Shown here in pieces: positions 27,217 through 36,223 of a stretch of 44,697 nucleotides of DNA (its first letter is position 1; each line of letters begins with the position of its first letter). Made by a program: the position numbers and the translations under genes. The notes under the pieces are model-generated. The model did not search any database. It saw only the letters and a list, made by a program, of their open reading frames with translations, and was not told where the DNA came from. The DNA is from Candidatus Hopanoidivorans cymbastelae (GTDB lineage Bacteria; Actinomycetota; Acidimicrobiia; Acidimicrobiales; Hopanoidiivorantaceae): positions 1-44,697 of the forward strand of contig JAPYNY010000087.1 in NCBI GenBank assembly GCA_028283145.1. Reading direction: 5' to 3'.

Positions 27217-28440
27217 TTAGTGGGTGATGCCCCACCTCTCCAAGCCGTACAACTTAATGGCATTGCCACGCAGCAGCTTGTAGATTTCCTCGTCATCCAA
27301 GCCAGCCTTGGTCACGATTTCAGTCGCAACTTTTTTGGTGTGCGGGAAGGTGCTGTCGGCGTGGGGATAATCTACTTCAAAAGTGATTTGGTCCATGCCG
27401 ATGATGTCCCGGTTGCGCAGCCCGACTTCGTCGTCAAACATGCAGCCATACACATGGTTGCGCACGTAAGAACTGGGCGGTTCTGGCAAGTCCACTCCGA
27501 ACATGCCATCGTCATCGTTGATTCTTTCCTCCCACAGCTTGTCCATGCGTTCCAAGACATAGGGCATCCAGCCAACCTGTCCCTCGCTGTAAGCCACCTT
27601 CAAGCCAGGAAAACGCTCAAACACGCCAGAGAGAACGAAATCGCACATCGACCCCATGGCGTTTGAGAAGGTAATCGTGGAACTGACAGCAAAAGGTGCA
27701 TCAGGGGAAGTAGCTGGCATCTTGGAAGATGAGCCAATATGCATGTTGATGACTGTGCCTGTCTCCTGGCAGGCCAAGAAAAGCGGATCCCAGAACCGGT
27801 TGGGGTCATGGACAGACGGCAGCCCCAGATGGTAAGGGTTCTCAGAAAAGGAGATGGCATAACTGCCCTTGTTGGCGCAGCGGTGAATTTCTTCAGCAGC
27901 TAGATTGGCATCCCAGAGCGGCACTATCGTCAGCGGAATCAGCCGACCTTGACCAATGCCGGCACACCACTCCTCAATCATCCAGTCGTTATAGGCTTTC
28001 ACACAAAGCAGAGCCAATTCCTTGTCTTCACGCTCCAAAAAAGCCTGTCCGCAAAAGCGCGGCAGCACGTTTGGAAAACAGATGGACACTTCCACGTGGT
28101 TGGCGTCCATGTCTTCAAGGCGTTCTTTTTGCTTCCAGCAGCCTGGACGAATCTCATCAAAGGTAACGGGCGTCAGCGTGAGCGGCTCAAATCCGATGGC
28201 GGCAGAAAGCTTGGGGAAGGGGTAAACCAAGTCGTCATAGAGCCACCAGTCGCTCCATTCACCTTCGGGTGTGCCTTTTTCGTAGCTGAAAACGCCGCCT
28301 TCAAAGTTGAAAACGGCTCGGTCGCGTTCCACCCTGGGACAGCGGTCGTGATACTTGCTGGGTATGCGCTCCAGCCAGAGGTCGGGCGGCTCCACAACAT
28401 GGTCGTCAACTGAAATGATTTTGGGAATTGTTTTTTCCAT
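27217..28440 (-). CDS. Amidohydrolase family protein (Amidohydro_2 / ACMSD-like)
   Basis: The product of 407 residues reads MEKTIPKIISVDDHVVEPPD at the start, where SVDDHVVEP replaces the usual metal-binding DxHxxEP. NMHIGSSSK, GVFERFPGLKVAYSEGQVGW and ITFEVDYPHADSTFPHTKK follow, typical of the TIM-barrel amidohydrolases often linked to decarboxylation or hydrolysis of aromatic and degraded lipid substrates in actinobacteria. The substrate cannot be told. A longer frame from 28563 adds 41 residues, but the ATG at 28440 matches family starts. It runs against alr and away from the response regulator. Confidence 0.85.
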   Translation of the reverse strand: MEKTIPKIISVDDHVVEPPDLWLERIPSKYHDRCPRVERDRAVFNFEGGVFSYEKGTPEGEWSDWWLYDDLVYPFPKLSAAIGFEPLTLTPVTFDEIRPGCWKQKERLEDMDANHVEVSICFPNVLPRFCGQAFLEREDKELALLCVKAYNDWMIEEWCAGIGQGRLIPLTIVPLWDANLAAEEIHRCANKGSYAISFSENPYHLGLPSVHDPNRFWDPLFLACQETGTVINMHIGSSSKMPATSPDAPFAVSSTITFSNAMGSMCDFVLSGVFERFPGLKVAYSEGQVGWMPYVLERMDKLWEERINDDDGMFGVDLPEPPSSYVRNHVYGCMFDDEVGLRNRDIIGMDQITFEVDYPHADSTFPHTKKVATEIVTKAGLDDEEIYKLLRGNAIKLYGLERWGITH

Positions 28441-28584
28441 ATTTCTAGTTTGGCGTAAATCTGCTGGTTTTGCACAGGGTGGGAGTTTGATGGCGGCGCC
28501 AGATAGGGCCAGCCGCCTACTTCTTTTGTGTAGCTTTACTTTTCTGCTAGGAAAATTCCCCACAGCCTTTCTAACCTATGATTT

Positions 28585-29313
28585 GTGGCAACAATCCTGA
28601 TAGCAGAGGACGACCCCAGCGTGAGGTCGTCCCTGGAGCGGGCACTCAAGCACGAAAAGCACACCATATTTTCAGCCAAGGACGGCGCGGAAGCTTTGGA
28701 AATGGTCGTGGAGCACCCCCTTGACTTGATCGTGCTGGACATCATGATGCCCTACATGAACGGGATTGCCATCTGCAAGCATTTGCGGGAGCGGGGCAAC
28801 CGCACACCGATATTGGTGATCACAGCCCGCCACGAAGTCAGCGACAGGGTTGCGGGGCTAGACGCCGGAGCCGACGACTACCTGATCAAGCCCTTCTCTC
28901 TGGAAGAGATGTTTGCCCGCATCAGAGCCCTTTTGCGCCGCACCAGCGTTACCGTCGCGGAAGACTCAGCTGATGCCCAAGCACCAGCTGCCATGCAGGT
29001 GGCTGACTTGACCGTTGACCCGGCCAGTAGGGAAGCTAGGCGGGGTGACCAACTTCTCAACCTCACCAAAACGGAGTTTGATCTCTTGGAGCTGCTGGTT
29101 TTCAATATCGGCAAGGTGTTGTCGCGGTCGGATATCTATGAGCGAATTTGGGGCTATGACTTCTCCACCAACTCAAAATCCCTGGATGTTCATGTCGGCT
29201 ATCTGCGCCGCAAAATGGAAGAAGACGACTTGCCTCGCCTGCTGCATACGGTCAGGGGAGTGGGCTACATCGTCAAGGAGCCGGAAAGCACCAAGCCGAA
29301 GAAAGCACGCTAG
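28585..29313 (+). CDS. OmpR-family response regulator (MprA-like)
   Basis: The receiver domain (1-118) has the acidic pair Asp9/Asp10, the phosphorylation site Asp52 (LIVLDIMMPYMNG), Thr80 and Lys102 (YLIKPFS). The C-terminal winged helix (about 140-235) has LTKTEFDLLELLVFNIGKVL, DVHVGYLRRKME and TVRGVGYIVKEPE. It likely binds DNA in response to the adjacent kinase. It starts at GTG 28585 and is divergent from the amidohydrolase gene, 144 bases away. It resembles MprA of mycobacteria. Confidence 0.94.
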   Translation: MATILIAEDDPSVRSSLERALKHEKHTIFSAKDGAEALEMVVEHPLDLIVLDIMMPYMNGIAICKHLRERGNRTPILVITARHEVSDRVAGLDAGADDYLIKPFSLEEMFARIRALLRRTSVTVAEDSADAQAPAAMQVADLTVDPASREARRGDQLLNLTKTEFDLLELLVFNIGKVLSRSDIYERIWGYDFSTNSKSLDVHVGYLRRKMEEDDLPRLLHTVRGVGYIVKEPESTKPKKAR

Positions 29314-29389
29314 AAGGCTCTAAAGAACTCAGTCGGTCGGACTCAGCCAATTGCAAAAAGTCAGTTTTCTGCGCAAAACCAACCTCCCA

Positions 29390-29395
29390 TACAAT
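29390..29395 (+). promoter_or_regulatory. -10 element for a leaderless histidine kinase transcript
   Basis: TACAAT at 29390-29395 ends seven bases before the ATG at 29403, the spacing at which actinobacterial transcripts often begin at the start codon itself. No Shine-Dalgarno site is present between them. A convincing -35 is not visible, which is normal for such promoters. Confidence 0.45.
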
Positions 29396-29402
29396 CAATA
29401 AA

Positions 29403-30944
29403 ATGCCGAAAACTCGGGCATCAAGCAAAAAAACTCCCAAGCAACGGGCTCACTCTTCTAGCAAGCCAAACCGCCGCCAGGTCAAGCTTCGCTCTAAACT
29501 CACCCTGATTTTTGGAGCTGCGGTGATCATTGCTGTAGCAGTTTCTTCGGTGATGGGGTATATAAGCGCCCGCCGAGAAATCCACCAAGAAGTTGACAAT
29601 TTTCTAGAGGAGCGCGCTGAGAGTTTCAGGGAGAGCATTTTAGGCCCCAGTGCTGGCATCACAGAAGAGTCGTTCATTGTTGCTTTGCAGAACGCTCAGG
29701 CCAACAGGTTTTGGATTGCCCTCAACAATCAAATTCTGGTGCCTTATGAGAGTTGGGCGCAGGTCAGCAAAGAGGAGGAAGTTTTGTTGTATCTGATCGG
29801 CGCGAAGCCCATACCGCTGCAGCCAAGAGACGTTCAGATTGCCCTCGGGGAAGCACCGGCTAGTTTTTCCAATCGCCGGTTTGTGGCTGAGGAGGACCTG
29901 TCTGATTTGCGGCTGCGGGTTTACTCCTTTCAGCTGGCTGATGGGTATGCGGCTCAGATCGGGCGAGATTTGAGTGAGACCGACAAAGCCCTGAACGACC
30001 TGCTCTACAGGACTTTATTGATCAGCTTGGTGGTTACCGTCGCCACGGCTGTCATCGGCTGGTTTTTGGGCCGCCGGATTATGAAGCCTGTGGAAAAACT
30101 GGCTGTTCGCACTGAAGGTATTGCGCAAACTCAGGATTTGAGCACGCCTGTGGAGGTGGGGGGTGGGGCCGAAGTGTCCCAGCTGGCGGAAAGTTTCAAT
30201 CGCATGTTGGAGGCGCTGAATTTGTCCCGCCAGCAGCAACAGCAGTTGATAGCCGACGCGGGCCATGAGTTGCGCACCCCGCTCACAAGTCTTCGCGCCA
30301 ACATTGAGATGCTGTCTAAAGACATGGTGAAAGACCCTGAGGACAGGGTTGAGATGCTGTCCGACATGGAGTATGAAATCGTAGAGTTTTCCAAGCTTGT
30401 GGATGAGTTGATTGAGTTGAACTCCGATCCGCATCGGGAAGAAGAGCGTGAGTTGGTCAGCTTGTCTGAAATAGCTGAACATATTGCCGACAGAGCACGA
30501 GGGCAAACCCGCCCCCAGATTGAGGTCATAGTGGAAAATCCGGTTGAAGTTACAGGCTATGCCCGAGCTTTGGAGCGAGCTGTGCGCAATCTAGTGGAAA
30601 ATGCGATTAAGTTCAGCCCAGACTCCGCGCCTGTGGAGATAAGGGTGGATGGTCTGCAACTGGAGGTGCGCGACCACGGAGACGGCATCCCCCCCGACCA
30701 GCAGGAGAAAATTTTTGATCGCTTTTATCGGTCGGTTGAAGCTCAGGGCAAGCCCGGCTCAGGCTTGGGCTTGGCTATAACCCGCCAAATCGTGGAACGA
30801 CATGGTGGCAAAGTCTGGGCCAGAAACCATCCTTATGGCGGCGCTGTGGTTGGCTTCAGACTGCCTGAGACTTCAGTGGCCCAAGACGACGACGACAGCG
30901 ACGATGATGGCGGTGATGATGCCGCCGCAGGCTCCGAGTTATAG
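29403..30944 (+). CDS. Sensor histidine kinase (MprB-like)
   Basis: A basic cytoplasmic start is followed by membrane segment 1 (about 34-53), an extracellular sensor region (54-203), membrane segment 2 (about 204-223) and a HAMP linker. The phosphorylated histidine is His288 (DAGHELRTPLTSLRANIEM). The ATPase domain has VRNLVENAIKFSPD, VRDHGDGIPPDQQEKIFDRF and GSGLGLAITRQIVERHGG. The last 20 residues are an aspartate-rich tail (AQDDDDSDDDGGDDA). It lies 89 bases after its regulator gene. The signal is unknown; MprB-type kinases sense envelope stress. Confidence 0.93.
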   Translation: MPKTRASSKKTPKQRAHSSSKPNRRQVKLRSKLTLIFGAAVIIAVAVSSVMGYISARREIHQEVDNFLEERAESFRESILGPSAGITEESFIVALQNAQANRFWIALNNQILVPYESWAQVSKEEEVLLYLIGAKPIPLQPRDVQIALGEAPASFSNRRFVAEEDLSDLRLRVYSFQLADGYAAQIGRDLSETDKALNDLLYRTLLISLVVTVATAVIGWFLGRRIMKPVEKLAVRTEGIAQTQDLSTPVEVGGGAEVSQLAESFNRMLEALNLSRQQQQQLIADAGHELRTPLTSLRANIEMLSKDMVKDPEDRVEMLSDMEYEIVEFSKLVDELIELNSDPHREEERELVSLSEIAEHIADRARGQTRPQIEVIVENPVEVTGYARALERAVRNLVENAIKFSPDSAPVEIRVDGLQLEVRDHGDGIPPDQQEKIFDRFYRSVEAQGKPGSGLGLAITRQIVERHGGKVWARNHPYGGAVVGFRLPETSVAQDDDDSDDDGGDDAAAGSEL

Positions 30945-30961
30945 CAACTTGCAGCAGGCAG

Positions 30962-31444
30962 CTACAGAGCTTCAATCCTCAAGCGAGTCAGCTTGGTGGT
31001 CTGAATTCGCCAGGTGCCGTCGGCTCCCTTGGTGTAGGTTTCGTGGTAGTGCCCGTAGCCTCGTAAGCCCCTGAAGGCAGCGTCTGGGCCGAAGTCCACC
31101 AAGTCATACATAGCCCAGATGCCTTCGGCTGTAGTGGGGCTTGTGATGTTGATCTCTGGCATGTGCCCGTGGTGCGTGGTTACGGCTGCGTCAACTGCAT
31201 CTTTCACGAAATTTTTGATGTTGCTGCGCCCGTGGACAATGCCAGCTGAGCCGTCCACCCCGTTGCGCTCCAACTCACCCGACATGTCCATTACTGCGTC
31301 CTCGGCAAAAACTTGAGCAAAATCATCCCATTGCTTGGTGTCCATGAAGCGGAAGTAGCGGGCTTTGGTTTGCTTGATGGCTTCTATGGCTGCGGCTTCG
31401 GCAGCGGGGTTGCCTGTGTCGGCTGGGGCGGGGCTGGTGTTCAT
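30962..31444 (-). CDS. NTF2-like / SnoaL-like protein
   Basis: The 160-residue product has the cone-shaped NTF2-like fold pattern: KQTKARYFRFMDTKQWDDFA, VFAEDAVMDMSG, HGRSNIKNFVKDAV, HHGHMPEINI and TWRIQTTKLTRLRIE at the end. Members are small dehydratases, isomerases or binding proteins; I cannot choose among them. The closest known pattern is the SnoaL_4 group, common in actinobacteria that degrade steroids and aromatics. It ends 17 bases from the histidine kinase, convergently. GGAG lies seven bases before the ATG. Confidence 0.8.
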   Translation of the reverse strand: MNTSPAPADTGNPAAEAAAIEAIKQTKARYFRFMDTKQWDDFAQVFAEDAVMDMSGELERNGVDGSAGIVHGRSNIKNFVKDAVDAAVTTHHGHMPEINITSPTTAEGIWAMYDLVDFGPDAAFRGLRGYGHYHETYTKGADGTWRIQTTKLTRLRIEAL

Positions 31445-31531
31445 TTTATGGCTCCAAATTTTTTAAATAGATGACCTATTTGCCAGCCATCTTCGTAGAT
31501 ATTAACAATCTTATTGACTAGCCTGCAGTAA

Positions 31532-32080
31532 GTGCTTGTCTGGATTGACTTGGAGATGACAGGGTTGGACGATGACGTTGACCACATCTTGGAGATCGCT
31601 GCCATAGTTACCGACGGCAACCTGAATGTCTTGGACGAGGGAGTTGAAATCGTCATCCATCAGCCAGCTGAAGTGTTGGCCTTGATGGGTAAAACAGTTT
31701 CAGAAATGCATGCCCGCAGCGGCCTGACCAAGGCAGTCAGAGGTTCGCAGGTCGGCCTCAAGCAAGCCGAAGAGCAGGTTTTGGATTACATCAAGCGACA
31801 CCTCCCCAAGCCCATGAGTTCACCGCTGTGCGGCAATTCCGTGCATACGGATCGTCGGTTTTTGAGGAAATGGATGCCCGACATAGAGGCACATTTGCAT
31901 TACCGTGTGGTGGATGTTACCTCAGTGCGTCTGCTAGCTCAACTGTGGTTGCCCGCGGTGGAGAAAAAGCGTCCCCACAAGGAAGAGAGCCACCGGGCTT
32001 TGGACGACATCCTGGAAAGTATCAAAGAGCTTCGTTTTTACAAGGAGCACCTGTTCTTTCTGAAGGAGTTGCCCAGTTGA
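31532..32080 (+). CDS. orn: Oligoribonuclease
   Basis: Orn degrades short RNA oligomers, including pGpG from cyclic di-GMP, to mononucleotides. The DEDDh active site is complete: LVWIDLEMTGLD supplies the first Asp and Glu, SPLCGNSVHTDRRFLRKW the second Asp, and EESHRALDDILESIKELRFY the His and last Asp. At 182 residues it is slightly shorter than usual. It starts at GTG and lies divergent from the NTF2-like gene across 87 bases. Confidence 0.95.
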   Translation: MLVWIDLEMTGLDDDVDHILEIAAIVTDGNLNVLDEGVEIVIHQPAEVLALMGKTVSEMHARSGLTKAVRGSQVGLKQAEEQVLDYIKRHLPKPMSSPLCGNSVHTDRRFLRKWMPDIEAHLHYRVVDVTSVRLLAQLWLPAVEKKRPHKEESHRALDDILESIKELRFYKEHLFFLKELPS

Positions 32081-32244
32081 GTTGGGCGCAAAGCAGGGGT
32101 GACGAATCCGCTCTCCGAGCGCAAAGGCTAAGGGACCAGCAGCCGCAGACCCGGTTTCTGAAGACTAAAGCAAGAATTACCTCACAAACCCCATTTTCAT
32201 GAGAAATTAGCCTATTTATACCTCACAGATTGTTAACAAAACAG

Positions 32245-32280
32245 TTTGTATGTCATGAAACGGCTTTAATGACATACAAA
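32245..32280. terminator. 12-bp perfect inverted repeat between convergent orn and Fic genes
   Basis: TTTGTATGTCAT at 32245-32256 is exactly mirrored by ATGACATACAAA at 32269-32280 around a 12-base spacer. It lies between two convergent genes, so a bidirectional terminator is likely, although the stem is AT-rich and the flanking T stretches (TTTT at 32284-32287 on plus, TTTT within CTGTTTTG on minus) are short. A protein-binding site is the alternative. Confidence 0.5.
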
Positions 32281-32305
32281 AGCTTTTGTCGTGCACACGT
32301 TAACC

Positions 32306-33469
32306 TCAAATCGTTAGGCCACCAGTGCCCTCGGCTATGTAGAGCAGTTCCGGAAAAGCTAGAATAGACGGACTGCTGCCAGAACTTGGTCTTATGGTAT
32401 CCAAAATATTAACCTCCTTGCTCTTGAGTGCTCGAAGAATTCTGGATGCCGTCAACTCAGGAATTCCTGAGTTTTTTGCAAAATCCGGAGATGAGAACAC
32501 AGGCCTCGCGAAAATGAAATCAACTGCTAGGTCGGCATATTGTGAGCGCGTTGCTTCGGCCACCGCTCGTCTCATTCTCCGATGCAATTCAAGAATGGCT
32601 TCTGCCTTCCTCTGATTCTGTGAAGCCTGCTCAATAATGCCTTGCAAGAAAAAAGCACACCATTGCGTCCAAGCTCCATCGCGAGACACGGCTCGCATCG
32701 CTTCAATATACTGGTCGCGCTGTGCCTCCAAATAGCCGCTCATGTAGAAATCCGGGCTACGCAAGATTTTTCGGTGATATAAAAAAAGCGGGATGACCAT
32801 CCGCCCAAGCCTGCCGTTACCGTCCATGAATGGATGCAGAGCCTCAAATTCAAGGTGAATGACCGCCAGCTGCACAAGAAGGTCGGGCCCATCGGTGCTC
32901 AAAAAATACTCCAACCATCGTTCCATGCCCCCACTTAGCTGTTCAGGCGGGATTGGGATGAAGCTTGCCTCTTCAATTGCGCCGCCTTGGTATCCAATCC
33001 AATTTTGCACATCACGAAAAGCACCTGGTTTTTTGTCACGCCCACGGACTCCTCTCATCAGCAACTCATGGGCTTCCCGCAATAGATGCAGTGAAAAGGA
33101 GCGCTCATCCAGAGCATGCGATGCAAAGTTGAGTGCCTCGCGGTAATTGAGGACTTCTTCAGCATCGTCTCTCTTGGATTGTGTTGCGCCATCTCCCCCC
33201 GCTTCAATCTCCAAAACCTCGCTCAAGGAAATATTCGTACCTTCAATCTTTGAGGAGAGCACAGCCTCTTGCAACATGAGTGGAGATAGTAAGACATTAG
33301 CGTCCGGGATGCCCTCGAGTAGTCCGTCATAGCGACCCAAACCTATGTTGGCTCGCCCGAGCAATGGCACAAGCTGTTCCCAATCAATGTTTGTTGGAGG
33401 GAACTTGTCGAGATGATATTTGACTGGAGTTGCCATATTATCTTCCGTGCTGGTCATTGTATTGGACAT
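32306..33469 (-). CDS. Fic-family AMP transferase with winged-helix C-terminus
   Basis: Fic proteins attach AMP or similar groups to target proteins. An N-terminal Fic_N region (about 17-110) carries the inhibitory helix SSKIEGT (72-78). The active-site loop HPFMDGNGRLGR (212-223) has the catalytic His, the acidic residue and both arginines, and the flap-like AIEEASFIPIPPEQL precedes it. The C-terminal third looks like a winged helix (ELTASRILRALKSKEV). At 387 residues it is full length and autoinhibited by its own helix. Starts at residues 5 or 12 are also possible. It is divergent from a DUF4143 ATPase gene, and both look accessory. Confidence 0.93.
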   Translation of the reverse strand: MSNTMTSTEDNMATPVKYHLDKFPPTNIDWEQLVPLLGRANIGLGRYDGLLEGIPDANVLLSPLMLQEAVLSSKIEGTNISLSEVLEIEAGGDGATQSKRDDAEEVLNYREALNFASHALDERSFSLHLLREAHELLMRGVRGRDKKPGAFRDVQNWIGYQGGAIEEASFIPIPPEQLSGGMERWLEYFLSTDGPDLLVQLAVIHLEFEALHPFMDGNGRLGRMVIPLFLYHRKILRSPDFYMSGYLEAQRDQYIEAMRAVSRDGAWTQWCAFFLQGIIEQASQNQRKAEAILELHRRMRRAVAEATRSQYADLAVDFIFARPVFSSPDFAKNSGIPELTASRILRALKSKEVNILDTIRPSSGSSPSILAFPELLYIAEGTGGLTI

Positions 33470-33634
33470 GAATTAAATAACTGAAATATCTAGCCTTCCT
33501 ATACATCTTTCTACATCATCAACGCTGCAAAATCAATGATGCCTACTGATTTTATCCGTTTCCCTTTGAAATTCTTATCGGTCGTTTCACTTCCTGCTTT
33601 TCCGCCGCTGGGAGGCTCAAGCCAAATTCCAAGC

Positions 33635-33723
33635 AAATCAAGAGCAGAACTAGCGATAATTAGCAGAAATCACGAGTTCTACTAGCTATTTTATCTAAAA
33701 ATCATCACTACTGCTCTTGATTT
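33635..33723. repeat. 13-bp inverted repeat between the Fic and ATPase genes
   Basis: AAATCAAGAGCAG at 33635-33647 is perfectly mirrored by CTGCTCTTGATTT at 33711-33723, with 63 bases between. Inside, AGAAC 33646-33650 and GTTCT 33676-33680 also pair. The right arm ends four bases before the -10 of the ATPase gene. It may be an operator, a transcript hairpin, or the relic ends of an inserted element. Confidence 0.55.
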
Positions 33724-33727
33724 TGGC

Positions 33728-33733
33728 TATAAT
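33728..33733 (+). promoter_or_regulatory. -10 element of the DUF4143 ATPase gene
   Basis: A perfect TATAAT lies at 33728-33733 and ends nine bases before the GTG at 33743, so the transcript would be nearly leaderless. A TGGCT/AGCCA inverted repeat flanks the hexamer (33725-33729 and 33737-33741), a possible operator. No good -35 is seen at the right distance. Confidence 0.55.
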
Positions 33734-33742
33734 TAAAGCCAG

Positions 33743-34912
33743 GTGTATAAACGAGCCTTGCTGTTACCCACTCCAGGCACCCAGAATTTCTTCCTCTGGG
33801 GGCCTCGCCAAGTGGGGAAAACCACTTTGCTAAAGGAGCGGTATCCACCAGATGAGCACTTCTGGCTAGACCTGACAGATGGCTCGCTATACCGAAAATT
33901 CACTGAAAAGCCTGAAGTTCTGCGCAAAGAACTAGCCCAGCATGCTCCAGACAAGCAAGTCGTGATTGACGAAATTCAGCGCGTACCGGAGCTGCTCTAC
34001 GAAGTTCAATGGCTCATTGACAACGCGAATTTCAAGTTCGCTCTGTGCGGCTCCAACCAACTGAAGCTACGCAACTCCAACCTTCTTGGATGCCGGGCCG
34101 GGCTTTTCGTCCTTCACGGATTGACTTCAGCAGAATTCGGCTCCTCATTCAATTTGGAAGCAGTGCTGAATGCGGGATACTTGCCCCCCACCCACACCAA
34201 TCCCAATTTCATTGACGGCTATATCGGCAATTATCTCTACAGGGAAATCAGCGAGTTGGCTCAGCTCAGGCAATACCAGAGCTTCAGGAATTTCCTAAAG
34301 GAAGCTGCGCTGCGAGACGGCAGCACAGTGAATTATGCCAACATAGCCCAAGCTAGCGGAGTCACTGCCAACACAGTCAGAAGCTACTTTGCCCTGCTGG
34401 AGGAATCGTTGCACGGCCGATGGCTGGATGCATATCACAGGGCGCCCAAAAGTGGGGAAAGCGCCAACCCCAAGTTTTATTTTGCCGATGTGGGTCTGGT
34501 CAACTCACTAGCTAGGCGAGGTTACATATCTGAAGGCTCATCTGATTTTGGCAAAGCTTTTGAGAATTGGGTGTTTCATGAGATAAAGGCATATTTGGAT
34601 TATCACAGCGGAGATTCTCGCGAAAGGCATGTGTCGTATTGGAAGCGTGGCGTGGAAGTGGATTTCATTGTGGGCAACAAGACCGCCATTGAGGTGAAAG
34701 CAGCAGACCGGTTGAGGAATCATGATTTCAAGGGACTACGTAGCTTGAAGGAGAACTTTCCCAGCATAGAAAATCGGATTGTAGTCTGTCGCCAGTCTTA
34801 CGTTGATATAACTTCTGACAACATTTTGGTTCTGCCGTATGAAGAATTTGCCAAGAGCTTGTGGAATGGGGAAATCATCTCTCTAGGCGGGTTGCCCTTT
34901 GCGCAAAGCTAG
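33743..34912 (+). CDS. AAA ATPase with DUF4143 domain
   Basis: The 389-residue product has a Walker A GPRQVGKTT (20-28), Walker B VVIDEIQRVPELL (73 onward), the sensor segment FALCGSNQLKLRNSNLLGCR and LTSAEFGS. The C-terminal DUF4143 half has YLYREISELAQLRQYQSFRN, ANTVRSYFALLEESL and a nuclease-like VSYWKRGVEVDFIVGNK ... AIEVKAADR. Such P-loop proteins are widespread, often horizontally moved, and of unknown role. It starts at GTG behind a near-leaderless promoter and is divergent from the Fic gene. Confidence 0.9.
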   Translation: MYKRALLLPTPGTQNFFLWGPRQVGKTTLLKERYPPDEHFWLDLTDGSLYRKFTEKPEVLRKELAQHAPDKQVVIDEIQRVPELLYEVQWLIDNANFKFALCGSNQLKLRNSNLLGCRAGLFVLHGLTSAEFGSSFNLEAVLNAGYLPPTHTNPNFIDGYIGNYLYREISELAQLRQYQSFRNFLKEAALRDGSTVNYANIAQASGVTANTVRSYFALLEESLHGRWLDAYHRAPKSGESANPKFYFADVGLVNSLARRGYISEGSSDFGKAFENWVFHEIKAYLDYHSGDSRERHVSYWKRGVEVDFIVGNKTAIEVKAADRLRNHDFKGLRSLKENFPSIENRIVVCRQSYVDITSDNILVLPYEEFAKSLWNGEIISLGGLPFAQS

Positions 34913-34988
34913 CTTCGGCACAATCTCCCAAGTTCCGACACGCCAAAATCAATAACTAGCCTTACTATAAGACAAGACAGACAAACCC

Positions 34989-36128
34989 ATGACCGACTCA
35001 CTCAGCACCGACTCAGTTCCCACTGACCCGCCGCGCCCCCACCGCCAAGAAAAAGACAAGGCCACTGAAGACATAGACGAGTTGGCGCCTGGCGTTTTGC
35101 GCTCGCAACTGCCGGTGGAGTTGCCTGGGCTGGGCCATGTCAACTGCTACATCCTGGAAGATAAGCGGGGCATAGCCGTGATTGACCCAGGTTTGCCCGG
35201 CACCCGCTCCTTTGAGTTTCTAAAAGACAGGCTCAAGCGGGCCGGCTATAAAGTCAACGACATTCACACCGTCATCATCACGCATTCTCACTTTGACCAC
35301 TTCGGTGGCGCCGACCACATTCGGGCCGAGACCGAGGCTGACGTGCTGACGCATGAGAGCTTCCGTCCTCTGTGGCAAGCCCGCGAAGCCAGTGAAAATC
35401 CCGATCTTGACATAGACCAAGCTGCCGAGGCAGAAGCAGAAGCCGAAGAGCAAGGGGCCGACCAAAGCGAAATCCCGCCTTGGGAGCGAAAAGGCAAAAC
35501 CCCTTGGGGCACCGAGCGCAACATGTTGCCCCCGGCCGACATGGCAGCCTGGCAAAAACTCAAGCAGGAGGAAAGGCGCTGGTTCAAAACGCCCGACCCT
35601 TCGGTTACGGTAGTGGATTCGGAAGTTATCAGCTTGGCTAGAAGGGATTGGATAGCTGTCCATACGCCAGGGCACACGGGTGACCATCTCTGCCTCTGGG
35701 ACCCTGAATACAAGATTATGGTTTCAGGCGACCATGTGCTGCCGACCATCACTCCCCACATTGCGGGCGTTTCTTCTTCCAATGACCCGCTGGCGATGTT
35801 TTTTGATTCGCTGCGGCGGATGCGAGAATTCGGCGAGGCTGAATTGGTTTTGCCGGCTCACGGACACCCATTCAAAAATTTGGTGGAGCGAGCCGACGGC
35901 ATCATCGTTCACCACGAGGAGCGGCTTGATGTCATCAGGGATGTGGCGGACGATTTAGGCGAAGCGCCAGTAGAGGAATTCATGAAGCAGCTTTTTGCAG
36001 CGCGAGTTTGGGGTGACATGGCAGCCAGCGAAACCTATGCTCACCTGCTGCATCTGGAGGGGCAAGGCGAAATGCGAAGCTACCGCCAACCCGATGGGCT
36101 GAAAATTTTTGCTATGGCTATTGGGTAG
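34989..36128 (+). CDS. Metallo-beta-lactamase-fold hydrolase
   Basis: The metal site motif HSHFDH is at residues 99-104 (ITHSHFDHFGGADH), followed by HTPGHTGDHLCLWD, SGDHVLPTITPH and LPAHGHPFKNL, which complete a two-metal site as in glyoxalase II-like and related hydrolases. A glutamate/alanine-rich loop (AAEAEAEAEEQG, around 137-150) is inserted after the first motif. The C-terminal 80 residues form the helical domain seen in actinobacterial members. The substrate is unknown. The 379-residue product begins with a Ser/Thr/Asp-rich leader that could be trimmed by a later start. Confidence 0.9.
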   Translation: MTDSLSTDSVPTDPPRPHRQEKDKATEDIDELAPGVLRSQLPVELPGLGHVNCYILEDKRGIAVIDPGLPGTRSFEFLKDRLKRAGYKVNDIHTVIITHSHFDHFGGADHIRAETEADVLTHESFRPLWQAREASENPDLDIDQAAEAEAEAEEQGADQSEIPPWERKGKTPWGTERNMLPPADMAAWQKLKQEERRWFKTPDPSVTVVDSEVISLARRDWIAVHTPGHTGDHLCLWDPEYKIMVSGDHVLPTITPHIAGVSSSNDPLAMFFDSLRRMREFGEAELVLPAHGHPFKNLVERADGIIVHHEERLDVIRDVADDLGEAPVEEFMKQLFAARVWGDMAASETYAHLLHLEGQGEMRSYRQPDGLKIFAMAIG

Positions 36129-36223
36129 CCGGAGTTGCCCTTGCCGTGCGCGGGGCCCGCTGGGGATGAAAAAAATCCCAACACGATGTCAACCTAATTC
36201 CAAGTTGAGGCGTCTATATAAGT

